Below are positions 54,901-64,000 of a DNA stretch of 64,000 bases, one piece after another. Within the stretch, counting starts at the first letter, position 1; the number at the start of each line of letters is the position of its first letter. This DNA is from Pollenia angustigena (taxonomy: Eukaryota > Arthropoda > Insecta > Diptera > Polleniidae): assembly GCA_930367215.1 (NCBI GenBank), contig OV884056.1, positions 285,058,067 through 285,122,066 on the forward strand, in the 5' to 3' direction. Both the position numbers and the translations under genes were made by a program. The notes under the pieces were generated by a model, which was given only the letters and a program-made list of their open reading frames with translations, searched no databases and was not told the DNA's origin.

Positions 54901-57900
54901 CTTTGACCTTTCTAAATGACTCACAGCTTTCAGAATTAAGTGTCTATCTCTTTTAAGGAATGATTAAATTGATATTAGTAAAGTTGTAAAAGTAAAGTAG
55001 TAAAGTCCCTTGTAGACCTTGTGAATCTTATTAATTTAAAGCTGTAGTTAACAGGTTTGTTAAATAACCCAGAATAAAACAGTTGAAGAAACTTTATCTG
55101 TCTCTTTCCCTCACTCAGCAACTTCATTAATTTACAATACTAACGAAAAAGACACTCACGCTTTGTAGTGTAAAATCGTAGTAAGTAAAGCTGAGTTGTA
55201 CACTTAATACAAAGTGTGAAATCGGTATTATTTTTTAAAATATTCTTTCATAACAAAATAACATTTTTATAAACGTCATTAACAATTTTATACAAATTGC
55301 TGTTGAGTTAAAAGCAAACTCAGCTTTAAAAAAAAGAGATTAGTTTTAGGAAAATATATGAAATACTTTGGGGAAAAACGAAGTTGTTGCTATTATTGCG
55401 AACAACCTTTCCAATATTAACCTGGGGGCAAATTACGACATTCGATATCGATCAAAATCACAATACGATTTTAACGGAAATTTCGATCGATATCGAATGC
55501 CGCAATTTGTTCCCTGGTTTATATCATGTCTTAATCTAATGTTAATAATATCATATATATGTATGTATGTGTGTTAACATTAAGGGAAATCACGATGGGA
55601 CGTGCAAATGATGCAAATACGTTCAAAATTACACACATTTGCACAACACAATATCAAAATGTACGTATTTGCATTTTGCTCTATTTTACTTCGTTTGCAC
55701 TAAGAAAACCATGAGCAAAATTTTTAGTGCATATGGGCATTTCCATTTTGACGTGTCGTGATATTTGTACCACAAAATGTAAAAAAATTAAATGAAGAAG
55801 TCAAATTTGTAAAAAGAGATTTTATATATATAAAGTAATGAAGTAGCGCAATATTCAGAAAAAAAATTACAGCAATCGACGCTAAGGATTTGCAGATATA
55901 AGCAAAAATTTGCGCTGGCGGGACGTTAAAAAAACGTAAGTGGATTTTGTCTTGCATTACAAAACTGAATAAGACTGCGATTTGAGCAAGACGTTTTGTA
56001 TAAAAACTTTTTTAGTAAGATTTGGACTTATATAGATTTATTTTTCAAGCTATCAAATTTAAAAAGCTTTGCTCGTTTAAAGTTACATATGGGCACTTTC
56101 AGGGAAAAGTCTACTTTTTTTTAATGTAACGCCAGAATGCCAATAAGGTTGTATTTAAGGACCATGTTGTTCAATCGTTATCCCTTTTGTTACTAAATGT
56201 AGAGCTAGTTGCGCTTTACACCACAATATAAAAAAGTCAACTATACATATAAAATTTTTGGAGAAATAATTTTAATTATTTCTGGCGTTACGTTACAAAA
56301 AGTAGACTTTTCGCTCAGTTGCAAACAAATGTAAAGAATAACATTTGATATACACTGAAAGAAAAATGCTTCATATATTTAATGAATCATTTTCATAAAA
56401 AAATGTTCATTGGTTAAATGAAAATTTTCATTGTCTAAATGGAATTTCATAGTTATAATGAAGTTTTTTCGTTAAAGTCGCTTCATTGGATTTCGTCATT
56501 ACGTTAAAAATTTTCATTGGATATATGAAAACTTAAGTTTGTCCAAGTTAAACAAAAAATTCTAATTGGGAACATAAAAAAAAACAATATACAAACATAA
56601 CTATATTCATAAATTAATACAACATAATAGTTTCCTTAATAAAATGTTTAATTGTTAATTAAAAAATGTAAGATTTAATTATTTCATACATCTAATGTTA
56701 TATGCCATTAAATTTATGAAATCAAAATTTTTTTTATAAAAAAAACACATATCAATAATTGCCTTCATAAATATGACAACAAAAATGTCATTATAGTAAT
56801 GAAACAAAAAATTTCAATCCACTTTCAATCAATGTTGTTATTGTTGCTATGGACAATTAAATCTCATATTTACGCTCTTAATTGATTAAAAAACATGGTT
56901 TTTTTATTCAAAAACTACACTGCCCCAGTAGACTAGCTGGTAGTGAGCTAGTCTAACAGCACCGAGGTTGCTGCGTGATCAATTCCCGCCAGAGACAGAA
57001 AAAAAAATAAAATAAACAAAAATTAAATAACAAAAAATATAAATAAAAAAATAAACACCTTATTGAAAGTATTCATTCAATGAATAATATTCATAGATCT
57101 AATGTAATGTTTCATTAAATACATTTTAATGAAACAGGTTTCATTGATCCAACGAAGCGCTGCATAGGTTCCTTTTTAATGCAATTTTTCATGGGATTTA
57201 TGTATTGCGAAGAAAATTCTTTCATTGTATTAAGCGCCATATTGTTTTTTAAGAAAACTTATAAATTTAAAATGTTCGTGGGTTTTAATATAAATAAAGA
57301 ATTAAATTTAAATAATTTATTAAGAAAAAATTTATTTTACTCTTACGCTCTTCTAACATTTAAAACAAAAACAAATTTGGAAATTTTGTTTTTGTTTTAA
57401 ATGTGAGAGAAAACAGGCAGTTAATTTGCTTGTGTATAATTTTTAACAAAGGCAGTTTTTTTACAGTGCTGCCAGAAGTTTTTTTTTGTTGCCACAAAAA
57501 TTTTTTTAGAAAAATAGCACATTTGCACAAAAAATAAAAGTGGTATGCTCACGATAAATCATAAAATGCACTGCAAATTTACAAATTGCAATTATGCACA
57601 CTGACCATCGTGATTACCCTTATTGTATTAGACAAAAAACACAAAAATGTGCAACTAATAGAAGTCGTTGAGGCCCTATGATTCTTATAGGAACTAAAGG
57701 AATTACTATACATATGTATATACATATGTATAATAAGGCCTCTATTATGGTTCACAACTCATTTTTTGATTTGTAATTTTTTAATGTTTTTGTTCGCCGC
57801 AATATAGCAAAATTGTAAACCTAAATACAAAAATTACAACTTAACTGAGCAAGTTGTGAACCGTAACAGGGGCCTAAGAGTCCTTAAAAAATAGTCAAAC

Positions 57901-60111
57901 TTTTAAATTCGATTTCCCACAGACATATGTATGACGTTATATGAGAATTTCTTCATTTATCCGTCTGACGTCTAGGATCGTCATGCATTTTTTACATCAC
58001 ATTTTTGGCATACGTAGACGCATGACGTTTAAAAACAAAACCTTAGTTTTTACCTTTATATAGTTATTATTTTTAATTTCTTTCAGTTTAGTGTTTTCCG
58101 AATTTTCCTATCTTTCCTAATAATAGAGATGCAGCAAGTGTCCCACAGGAAACCTTTATCCAAAAATGGTGACCGCGAAAGGGTTCGCGAATTTTCGCGA
58201 AAATTTGTTTACAAGTTTGAAATTTTTCGCGAATTTTAGCCATGTTTGCGATATAAGCGATTTTTTCCTGTGATTTTTTTTCGCAAATTAGCGATGTTAT
58301 CTAAAATAAGATAGTTTCTTTTGTTTTTGTCGATTTGAAGTCAGAAAAAATATTAAAATTTTTTGTTCAAATTAGTGATTTTTTAATTTTGAGAATTTTT
58401 TAAAATTTTTTTAAACAAGCGGTTTTTTGCTGCAACAATTTTTTTTATGCGATAAATTGTCGGATTCTACCAAATTTTTTTTTTTTTTTAATCTTTCATG
58501 TTATGTTCACCAAAAAGATTCTTTAGACTTACACACAGAAAAAAATGAATGTAAATTCGTTAAAAACAAGGTTGATTTTACATTTTTCAGTAGTGATCTT
58601 GCTTCATTGTTGTTTCATGTAAATTTAACATGATTTTACAATAACTTGCGAACACCATTTTTTTCTTTTAAATAACTATAATTCATGTTAATTTAACATT
58701 GCAGTAAAGTTAGAGCAAAATGTCATTTATATTGAAATAACAGTCCGAATCACGTTTAATGAAAGTTATTTCAAGTTGAAACAACGTGAATTTCATGTAG
58801 AATCAAATTGGATAGAGTGTCATATATCAGTGTGAAGACAACATATGCATTTATTTAAGAATAATTCAAAACACTTACCCCTGTAATACATGCTTCACTT
58901 ATTTTGTATCTCCTTTGTTAACAGAAGCATCAGCAGAATGGCCCGATATGGTTTTCGTCATCATTCTACTTTGAAAACTTGATGTACTATTTAACTAATT
59001 TATTTTAATTAAAAGAATACGGGCATTGACTTCTTTTTTTAACATATTTTAAACATGAAAATACAAAAATGTACATACTTAAGTATGTATGCATGTTAAT
59101 TTAACAAGATAAACTTTTAATTTTAATATAAAACAGGTTTTTATGGATTCAATATTGAACAATGCTATTTTAACAGTGAATAATATTAAATAAACGTGAT
59201 TTAAGGTTATTTTAATATTTTTCATTTAAAATTAATATGAAATAATGATAAATTTAAAAAAAAGGCATACTTTTGCAGAAATTTACCATGATTCTCAATC
59301 AACATTTCGCCATGTTAATTTAACATTGGATATTTTTCTGTGTGTACACTGTTTCTTCGAAATAAGCGTTTTTTTAAATTAAGCGGTGTTTTTAAGATAC
59401 TTTTTTTGACTTTAGTATTATTTTTTACACATTTATTTAAATTAAAATTTAGCGCTAAAATGCACTAACTATTTAAGGGTTTATTATGGCAAACGAAAGC
59501 GATCGAAATTTCAATACACCTTAAATAAAAGTTTCGATAAATATCGAATGTCGTAATTTTCCCCCCGAATTAAAAAGTCTTAAATGAAACCATTTTCTTA
59601 TTTGAAATTTTTTTCTATTCATTAGGCCATTTTGGGTAAAAGAATTGTTAGACCAGCTACTTTTGACTTGAATGTTGCTCAAGAACTTTTGAAATGTTCA
59701 CAAGAATCTTTTGATTACAAAGTTATTATAGGCAATACCATGGCAGCTGAATGCTTTTATGAAGGTAAAGTAAAAAAATAAATTATCTAAATAATTACAA
59801 TATTTTTTGTTCCCCTTCGAGCAGGGCAAGGTCGCCTAGATGGCGCCAGTTGCCAATATAGTGAAAGTGATAAAATGGCCTTTATAAAACAGTGTTACGA
59901 AAAAGGTATACGGAATATAGAAATGGAAGCCACCATGTTTTCATCTTTAACCAAACATATGGGAGTCAAGGCGGCCGATGTATGTGTAACCTTAATAAAT
60001 CGTATGAATGGGGATCAAATTACAACTTCGAAAGAACAAAAGCATAATTTCGAACAGAGACCCTTTGAAATAGTGGGGGCCTATATAAGAAAGAGTTTGG
60101 AAAATAAATGA
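51941..60111 (+). CDS. Uridine phosphorylase gene 2 (complete, six coding exons)
   Basis: Second UPP-family pyrimidine-salvage enzyme, tandem to gene 1. Exons 51941-51954, 52020-52143, 52851-52985, 53058-53267, 59626-59764 and 59825-60111 sum to 909 bp, i.e. 302 residues plus stop, the usual family length. Motifs in order: [96 protein letters not shown] and RPFEIVGAYIRKSLENK. The uracil-contact Gln/Arg and phosphate-site Arg/Thr are kept. The start ATG is chosen because its 14-nt exon supplies the split codon that keeps the frame. Differences from gene 1: an extra intron after YAIYK, no intron after GDQ, no basic C-terminal extension, and Ala for Ser in the EMES loop. Confidence 0.93.
52020..52143 (+). 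CDS. UPP gene 2 second coding exon
   Basis: Acceptor TTATTTCAG, 124 bp encoding LVTLKNPNLDTMYSDFLYHI and on to RFGDVK; donor AAG|GTAGTA. Same length, phase and NPN...FGDVK landmarks as 1582-1705 of gene 1. Confidence 0.88.
52144..52850. other. UPP gene 2 intron 2
   Basis: 707 bp. Near 52560-52650 the words GTGTTTTTATTGTACTTGTT and GAATTCGCC resemble 47775-47840 and the right edge of the window, suggesting eroded copies of one repeat. No coding sequence. Confidence 0.35.
52851..52985 (+). CDS. UPP gene 2 third coding exon
   Basis: Acceptor TTTCATACAG, 135 bp encoding FVCMGGTKSRMYDLAIYLRK to NRYAIYK, donor AAG|GTTTGT. The 72-bp intron that follows (52986-53057) is absent from gene 1. Confidence 0.9.
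53058..53267 (+). CDS. UPP gene 2 fourth coding exon
   Basis: 210 bp encoding VGPVLCCSHGVGMSTMS, then IFIRLGTSGGLSVEPGTVVI to RSEHEI; donor ATT|GTAAGT. It holds the phosphate-binding R-LGTSGG motif. It is followed by a 6.4-kb intron carrying several transposons. Confidence 0.93.
53307..53412. mobile_element. Small MITE in UPP gene 2 intron
   Basis: GTTGTTCACGGAAGTCTGGT then TATCAGGTTATATT, complement AATATAACCTGATGATCTGC then CTTCCGCGAACAAC. TTAA follows at 53413-53416, and another TTAA is at 53299-53302. About 106 bp. Confidence 0.75.
53698..54570. mobile_element. Word-repeat MITE, GTGTCATARAAACC type
   Basis: Left GGGGTGTCATAGAAACCGAT, right (complement) GGGATAGTGTCATAAAATCC. GGTGTCAYARAAWCCRATG recurs at 53700, 53759 and 53818, and in inverse form near 54490 and 54558, with CGGTTTT following. 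No transposase frame. In UPP gene 2 intron 4. Confidence 0.8.
54571..55580. other. Intron of UPP gene 2; foldback near 55430-55512
   Basis: AAATTACGACATTCGATATC and a matching inverted GATATCGAATGCCGCAATTT flank ATCGATC. A single-arm relative lies at 59530-59570. The rest is unassigned. Confidence 0.4.
55581..57621. mobile_element. MITE with TAAGGGAAATCACGATGG ends, disrupted by a second MITE
   Basis: TAAGGGAAATCACGATGGGA at the left; the right end reads CCATCGTGATTACCCTTA. TTTGCAC/GTGCAAA words recur in both arms (55605-55700, 57515-57600). The 56351-57229 element is nested inside. Confidence 0.75.
56351..57229. mobile_element. Word-repeat MITE, TTCATTAAATGAA type, with tRNA-like core
   Basis: Starts TACACTGAAAGAAAAATGCT, ends GAAAATTCTTTCATTGTA. 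The arms are dense in TTCATTAAAT/ATTTAATGAA variants (56365-56540 and 57065-57155). The core 56642-56998 is the same as 18035-18370. Nested in 55581-57621. Confidence 0.75.
57735..57876. mobile_element. Small MITE with AAGGCCTCTATTATGGTTCA ends
   Basis: Complementary right end AGTTGTGAACCGTAACAGGG then GCCT. TAA on both sides, as for PIF/Harbinger-type insertions (tentative). About 142 bp. Confidence 0.75.
57877..58529. other. Intron sequence, no gene recognised
   Basis: TTCGCGAATTTTCGCGAAAA words at 58175-58240 recall 48750. Otherwise AT-rich. Confidence 0.3.
58530..59346. mobile_element. Word-repeat MITE, CATGTTAATTTAACATG type
   Basis: Ends TACACACAGAAAAAAATGAA / ATATTTTTCTGTGTGTA. CATGTTAATTTAACAT or half-words recur at 58617, 58685, 59093 and 59310. 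The core GATATGGTTTTCGTCATCAT with CAGCAGAATGG matches the cores at 11184 and 29971. In the large UPP gene 2 intron. Confidence 0.78.
59626..59764 (+). CDS. UPP gene 2 fifth coding exon
   Basis: Acceptor CATTAG, 139 bp encoding AILGKRIVRPATFD to AAECFYEG, ending in the split Gly codon GAA G|GTAAAG. Equal in length to the gene 1 exon at 13633-13771. Confidence 0.9.
59825..60111 (+). CDS. UPP gene 2 terminal coding exon
   Basis: Acceptor GAGCAG, then [45 protein letters not shown] and the C-terminal RPFEIVGAYIRKSLENK, stop TGA 60109-60111. One uninterrupted exon corresponds to two exons separated by 6.6 kb in gene 1. A possible ATTAAA poly(A) signal sits at 60186-60191. Confidence 0.94.
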
Positions 60112-60185
60112 CATTTTTCTTAACAAATATTTTTTTTACATTTTTGTAGTTAAATATATTTTTGTTGTATTATATCTATTGTTTA

Positions 60186-60210
60186 ATTAAAAATAATTAT
60201 AATGTTTATT
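60186..60210. terminator. Interleaved poly(A) signals of convergent genes
   Basis: The plus strand has ATTAAA at 60186-60191, about 75 nt after the UPP gene 2 stop. The minus strand has AATAAA at 60210-60205, about 17 nt after the TPR gene stop. The 115-bp gap between stops leaves no room for separate 3' UTRs, so the transcripts probably overlap. Signal assignment is by motif only. Confidence 0.5.
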
Positions 60211-60226
60211 AAAATAACTTATTGTT

Positions 60227-60637
60227 TTAAAGTTCCTCTATAAGTTTTATACCCTTAACAGGTGTTTTTGCGGGATAACTTCCGGGCAGAATCAATTCTG
60301 GTTGTTCAGCTTCTGGCGAAATCGGGGTTTCTTGATTTGCATATTTATTTTCTGTAGTTTGAATATTTTTACCGAAATTCTCGGCAGCTTTAAGAATTTT
60401 GTTTTTAACCACACGATTTGGTTTAACTAAATCGGCCAGATCGTAATCAATGGACTTGGGTTTTGGTTTCGGTTTTGGTGTTTTATTTTTGCTTATTGAC
60501 GATTCTTCTTGTATTTTTAGACGGGTGGCATTTGGTGGTGGTAGATCTTTAAATTGTTTGCGTAACTCTGCAATGGCTTTAAGAGCCACTGCATTTTCAG
60601 CATCAAGTTGTAAGACATTTAAATAATATTGATAGGA
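60227..60637 (-). CDS. Terminal exon of a TPR-type protein gene (3' part only)
   Basis: The minus-strand acceptor reads CCTACAG just before 60637. The exon encodes about 136 residues from SYQYYLNVLQLDAENAVAL to KLIEEL, stop at 60229-60227. The first 30 residues have the Y-x3-L-x-LDP/DAEN-x-AL pattern of the second helix of a tetratricopeptide repeat. The rest is a charged linker with a PKPKPKPK run and a Pro/Glu-rich tail. A TPR followed by a disordered tail fits co-chaperone proteins of the RPAP3/SPAG1 type, but the tail shows no motif I can name, so function is left open. Upstream exons lie beyond this window or were not recognised. The intron just upstream contains a DINE-like element. The minus-strand AATAAA is at 60210-60205. 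Confidence 0.75.
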   Translation of the reverse strand, partial: SYQYYLNVLQLDAENAVALKAIAELRKQFKDLPPPNATRLKIQEESSISKNKTPKPKPKPKSIDYDLADLVKPNRVVKNKILKAAENFGKNIQTTENKYANQETPISPEAEQPELILPGSYPAKTPVKGIKLIEEL

Positions 60638-60739
60638 CTGTAGGAAAAAATAAAAAAAAATTAAAATTTGTTTAAATTTAATATTATGCAAAGATGAGTT
60701 TTGTTTAAGCAAATAAAAGAACTGACAATTTTTCTTATT

Positions 60740-61448
60740 ATACCCACACCACAATAGTGGAGAGGTATTATGCATTTGTGCTGATGTGTGTAACGCCTTA
60801 AAATATTGGTCCCAAACCCACCTTAAAGTATACCGATCGACTCAGAATCACTTTCTGAGTCGAACTAACGATGTCCGTCCGGCTGGCTGGTAGGCTGACT
60901 GGCTGGCTATCCACCTTGTGCTCAAAGTACAGGTCACAATTTTAGAGATAATTTGATTAAATTTGGGACATAGGTTCTTATTGGCACAAGGACCAAGCGT
61001 ATTGAAAATGGGCCAAATCGTAGGACCACGAGGAAAGATAGGGGGAAATTTCTTCCTCTCAGAAACTATCAACCCGATTTTTAATGAAATTTAAAACATA
61101 TATAAAACCATATCTTTATGGACACAAAAGGGAGGCAGTTTTTAAAAAATAGGACCACGAGGGGAGATAGGGCCAATTTCTGCCTCTCAAACCGATTTTA
61201 ATGAAATTCAAAACAAAGATAGATCCATATCTATATGGACACATAAGCTATACAGTTTTTCAAAAATAGGACCACAAGGGGAGGTAGGGGGCAATTTCTG
61301 CATCTCACAAACTTTTAAACCGATTTTATTGACTTTTATAAACAAAGATAAATCCATATTTATATGGACATATAAGCATGATGTGTTTTTTAATACTGTG
61401 GTGTAGGGTATCATATGGTCGGGCTGGACCGACTATACTTTCTTACTT
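60740..61448. mobile_element. Second DINE-like family, copy 3
   Basis: TACCCACACCACAATAGTGG start, CTGG microsatellite, three units with TAGGACCACRAGG, right end GTGGTGTAGGGTATCATATG then GGACCGACTATACTTTCTTA. In the intron upstream of the TPR gene's last exon. Confidence 0.75.
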
Positions 61449-61467
61449 GTATTTTTTTAAAAGTCTT

Positions 61468-61960
61468 ACCCCCATATTAATAAAAAATATTTTTGTTTTA
61501 TTGGAGGTTAAACCTACGTTCACAATCAAAAAAACGTTTTTTCTTCTGTCTTTTTTCTTCCCAAAGTATTTCATATATTTTCCTTTCGTTTTTAGAACAA
61601 AAATGTAACTAAAATTTTTTTAAAAATGTAACTAAAGTTGACTCAACTAGAACTCCAGCAACAATTTGTATGAAATTGTTTCTGACGTTCAAAATAATTT
61701 TATTTAGTTTTGAATAAAAATGTTAACAAAATGTTTACAAACATAAAAATAAATGCACAATATTGTTGTGGCTAAAATTTGCAAACGGTTTTTTGATGCA
61801 AAATGTGTGTAGTTAAAAAAGAAATTGTTGCTCTATTATGAACACCAAGTGAAAATGTTTTTTTGATTGTGAACGTAGCTTTATTGAACGAATTTCCAAT
61901 GAAAATGTGTTCAATAAACTTCCAATAAAATAGAAATATTTTTTATGAATATGGGGGTTA
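61468..61960. mobile_element. MITE with ACCCCCATATTAATAAAAAA ends
   Basis: Arms ACCCCCATATTAATAAAAAA...TTATTGGAGGTT and complement AACTTCCAATAAAA...ATATGGGGGTT. A second inner pair is ACGTTCACAATCAAAAAAAC / GTTTTTTTGATTGTGAACGT. 493 bp, abutting the DINE-like copy. Confidence 0.8.
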
Positions 61961-62056
61961 TTTTTTAAAAACAAAATTATTTTTGCAACTTAAAAATAGT
62001 TTCTATTAAGAAGAATTAATGCCGTGGACCGTACGTCATCTATAGAATTAGACACT

Positions 62057-62342
62057 AAAGGCCTAACCATAATGTGCTTAAGTTGGATTAAGCAAATGTG
62101 CGAATACATGTAAATCATATGAAGCAAACCAAATTGAACTTACAGAAACTTTTTGTTAAGTTCTATGAAACTGTCTTTTGCTTGAGCAAAGTGCGAAACT
62201 GATCGCACATTCCGTACGGAATCAAATGTTTTTTGATTTTGTTATTGTTTTTTTAAATACATTTGAGAGACTTTGACATTTGAGAGATATAGAGGTTAAG
62301 CACGGCTAAGCTAAGGCTAAGGCTAAGCATATGGGCCTTTAG
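62057..62342. mobile_element. TTAA-type MITE, copy 3 (inverted)
   Basis: Reverse orientation of 2964-3224: AAGGCCTAACCATAATGTGC at the left, central ATTCCGTACGGAAT, degenerate right end with a local expansion GGCTAAGCTAAGGCTAAGGC near 62304-62326. Confidence 0.8.
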
Positions 62343-62368
62343 AAAATATAAAAAGGGGACAGCCATTT

Positions 62369-62397
62369 TATCTCTATCTCTCTCTCTCTCTCTCTCT
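62369..62397. repeat. (TC)n microsatellite
   Basis: Run of CT dinucleotides following the TTAA-type MITE. Confidence 0.9.
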
Positions 62398-62741
62398 AAT
62401 TCGGAACTTTTTTATTTTTATATTTTTTCGTAATTTGCGTTTTTTTTTATTTCCTCAAATTTATTTTAAATATGTAATTGTTTTTTCTTACACCCCTTTT
62501 TTTTGTTAAAATTATCGATTTTTACAACTTTTTCGGATTCAACAAATTTTTTTATTTCGACTTTTTTTTATAAAGGTTATCGCGGTGTTATTCAATTAAA
62601 TTTTTTGTAAAATAAACAATTTTTTTCTATTTTTTTTTTTTAACGATTTTCTTTGTATTCAGCTAAAATCACGTAGATTGTTTTTTACTTAACCTTCCAC
62701 ATTTCAATATGATTACACATATTTTTTAACGAAGACACTTA

Positions 62742-63648
62742 AGCTGGGATCACACGATTGCCGCAATACACCAATTTTCACACTTTTAAATACACCAATC
62801 GTGTGACTGCACAACCAATTGGCTCATGTACCAATCGAGGACAATATTGTGCTTACTTTTACCAATCAAATGCAACCCTGGTGCGGCAATCGTGTGACTG
62901 TTTGCTATGCAACCGCGCGTCAATAAAAATAACAAAAATGCACCAATATTTATTGTCTTCTTGTGCGGCAATCAAACAACACAATACGCGCCAATTTTTG
63001 GCTTTTTTTTGATAAATTTTACGTTTTTGTGTTTCCTTTAGCAAGTAATGAAGATAAATATGTATTTATTTATTATTCATTTTAATAAATAAAACTAATT
63101 ATTATTTATTTTACAGATATTTGTCGTTGATATTTCTTAAAGAAAATGTTTGTTAACTTGAAAACGAGAATAAAAAATTTGTTAAAGTATCCGAGATTTT
63201 TCTTTACTAATCGATATCGGTAGTTAAATTAATAAAGTTGCAGAATTTAGTTACCGATATTTAAATAATATTATTTAAATTTTATTATTTCATACAAATT
63301 TTCTATTACGTTAACATTCGAAATTGTTGAACAGACTGTTCATTTTTGGAATTTCATACATTTTTCTTAAAATATTTCAAATAAAACTATTCAACAAAAA
63401 ATTGTATAAAAGGTACCACAACAGCTGTTTTCATAGTTGTCAAGTAAGAACAATCGTGTGACTGTGCTGCGGCAATTATTGTACCCATTTCGCTTTGTAC
63501 CAACTAGCGGCAATTTAATTTGTATAAAACAGGGCAATTGTGTGATTTCAGAATATTTGATTGGTGCAATTTCTTTATTGTGCGTCAATAAAGCACAATC
63601 AAAATTGTCCCATATTGGCGCATTTGCGGCAATCGTGTGATCCCAGCT
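62742..63648. mobile_element. PIF/Harbinger-like MITE, CAATCGTGTGACT type
   Basis: Perfect ends AGCTGGGATCACACGATTGC / GCAATCGTGTGATCCCAGCT with 3-bp TTA on each side (62739-62741, 63649-63651), a PIF/Harbinger-style target. CAATCGTGTGACT recurs at about 62797, 62887 and 63452, with further variants. GCGGCAAT and ACCAAT words also recur. No transposase. Confidence 0.85.
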
Positions 63649-63651
63649 TTA

Positions 63652-64000
63652 TGCTTCTTAAAATTAATACCAACTTGCTTTTAAAAATCTCTTTCAAGTA
63701 GTGTGCCCAAGGCGAATTCATAAAGGTGACATTTTCGAGTCATCTGTTTATTGTTTTTTTTTTTTGTGTATACTGCATGTCAAGCTTTGTTTACATTTTG
63801 TGAAAAAATTAATTCAAATTTAAAATTCAATAAAAATTTGAAAAAAAAAACTATTTAAATTTTATAAAATAAAAAAAGTGAACATAAAATATAAGCACAA
63901 GAAATTAAAAATCCGTAAGGAATAAGTGGAGCCACAATTAATTTGCATTTGAGGACTTTCTAAAGCAATTGTGTATATTTTATTAACAAACAAATTTCCT
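63652..64000. other. Right edge, no gene recognised
   Basis: AAGGCGAATTCATAAAGGTG near 63709 resembles an eroded repeat seen at 52630. Otherwise AT-rich. Confidence 0.3.

Noticed and set aside
60227..60775. Extending the TPR exon upstream to the Met near 60775
   Set aside because: A clear polypyrimidine-CAG acceptor is at 60643-60638 and the extra residues are low-complexity intron. The upstream part enters a DINE-like repeat.
62758..63012. 84-codon frame in the Harbinger-like MITE
   Set aside because: Overlaps several other open frames on both strands created by the repeated words. No transposase similarity.

Overview
The window reads as AT-rich nuclear DNA of a higher fly. A calyptrate (blowfly or house-fly relative) is my inference from the intron-split genes, the dipteran-style repeat families and the density of DNA transposons; no species can be assigned. 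Protein-coding sequence is about 2.3 kb of 64 kb. Nearly everything else is transposon-derived or simple repeat.

Genes. Two paralogous uridine phosphorylase (UPP family) genes lie in tandem on the plus strand. UPP gene 1 enters from the left edge with its first exon missing. Its visible exons are 1582-1705, 13207-13554, 13633-13771, 13850-14043 and 20625-20807. UPP gene 2 appears complete, with exons 51941-51954, 52020-52143, 52851-52985, 53058-53267, 59626-59764 and 59825-60111, giving 302 residues in one continuous spliced frame. A third gene, on the minus strand and convergent with UPP gene 2, enters with its last exon (60227-60637). That exon carries the end of a TPR-like helix and a charged proline/lysine-rich tail. 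The two stop codons are only about 115 bp apart and the poly(A) signals interleave.

Layout. 1-20.8 kb: UPP gene 1. Its 11.5-kb intron holds a hAT element with perfect 8-bp target duplications, a LINE RNase H relic, a DD41D mariner relic, a word-repeat MITE and a minisatellite-bearing DINE-like element. Its 6.6-kb last intron is packed with GTACTTTTTAACAAAAAA-type satellite, interrupted by a second DINE-like element and a MITE with a tRNA-like core. 20.8-51.9 kb: a gene desert of transposons, including a Helitron helicase relic with an intact-looking 3' end (25.5-27.0 kb), a perfect 58-bp foldback (25.35 kb), a second mariner copy (36.9 kb) and a multi-level nest of insertions (44.1-46.6 kb). 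51.9-60.1 kb: UPP gene 2, whose large intron holds several nested MITEs. 60.2-64 kb: TPR gene end, DINE-like copy and three MITEs.

Most interesting signal. Several long MITEs share central cores, but their arms are filled with many copies of a short, near-palindromic word that differs from element to element: TGATGTCA, CATGTTAATTTAACATG, TTCATTAAATGAA, GTAATGACTTGCC and GTGTCATARAAACC types. Two elements (17800-18688 and 56351-57229) share about 340 bp of core, including a tRNA-like hairpin module, yet have unrelated arms and termini. This looks like modular exchange of end vocabularies on a common core.
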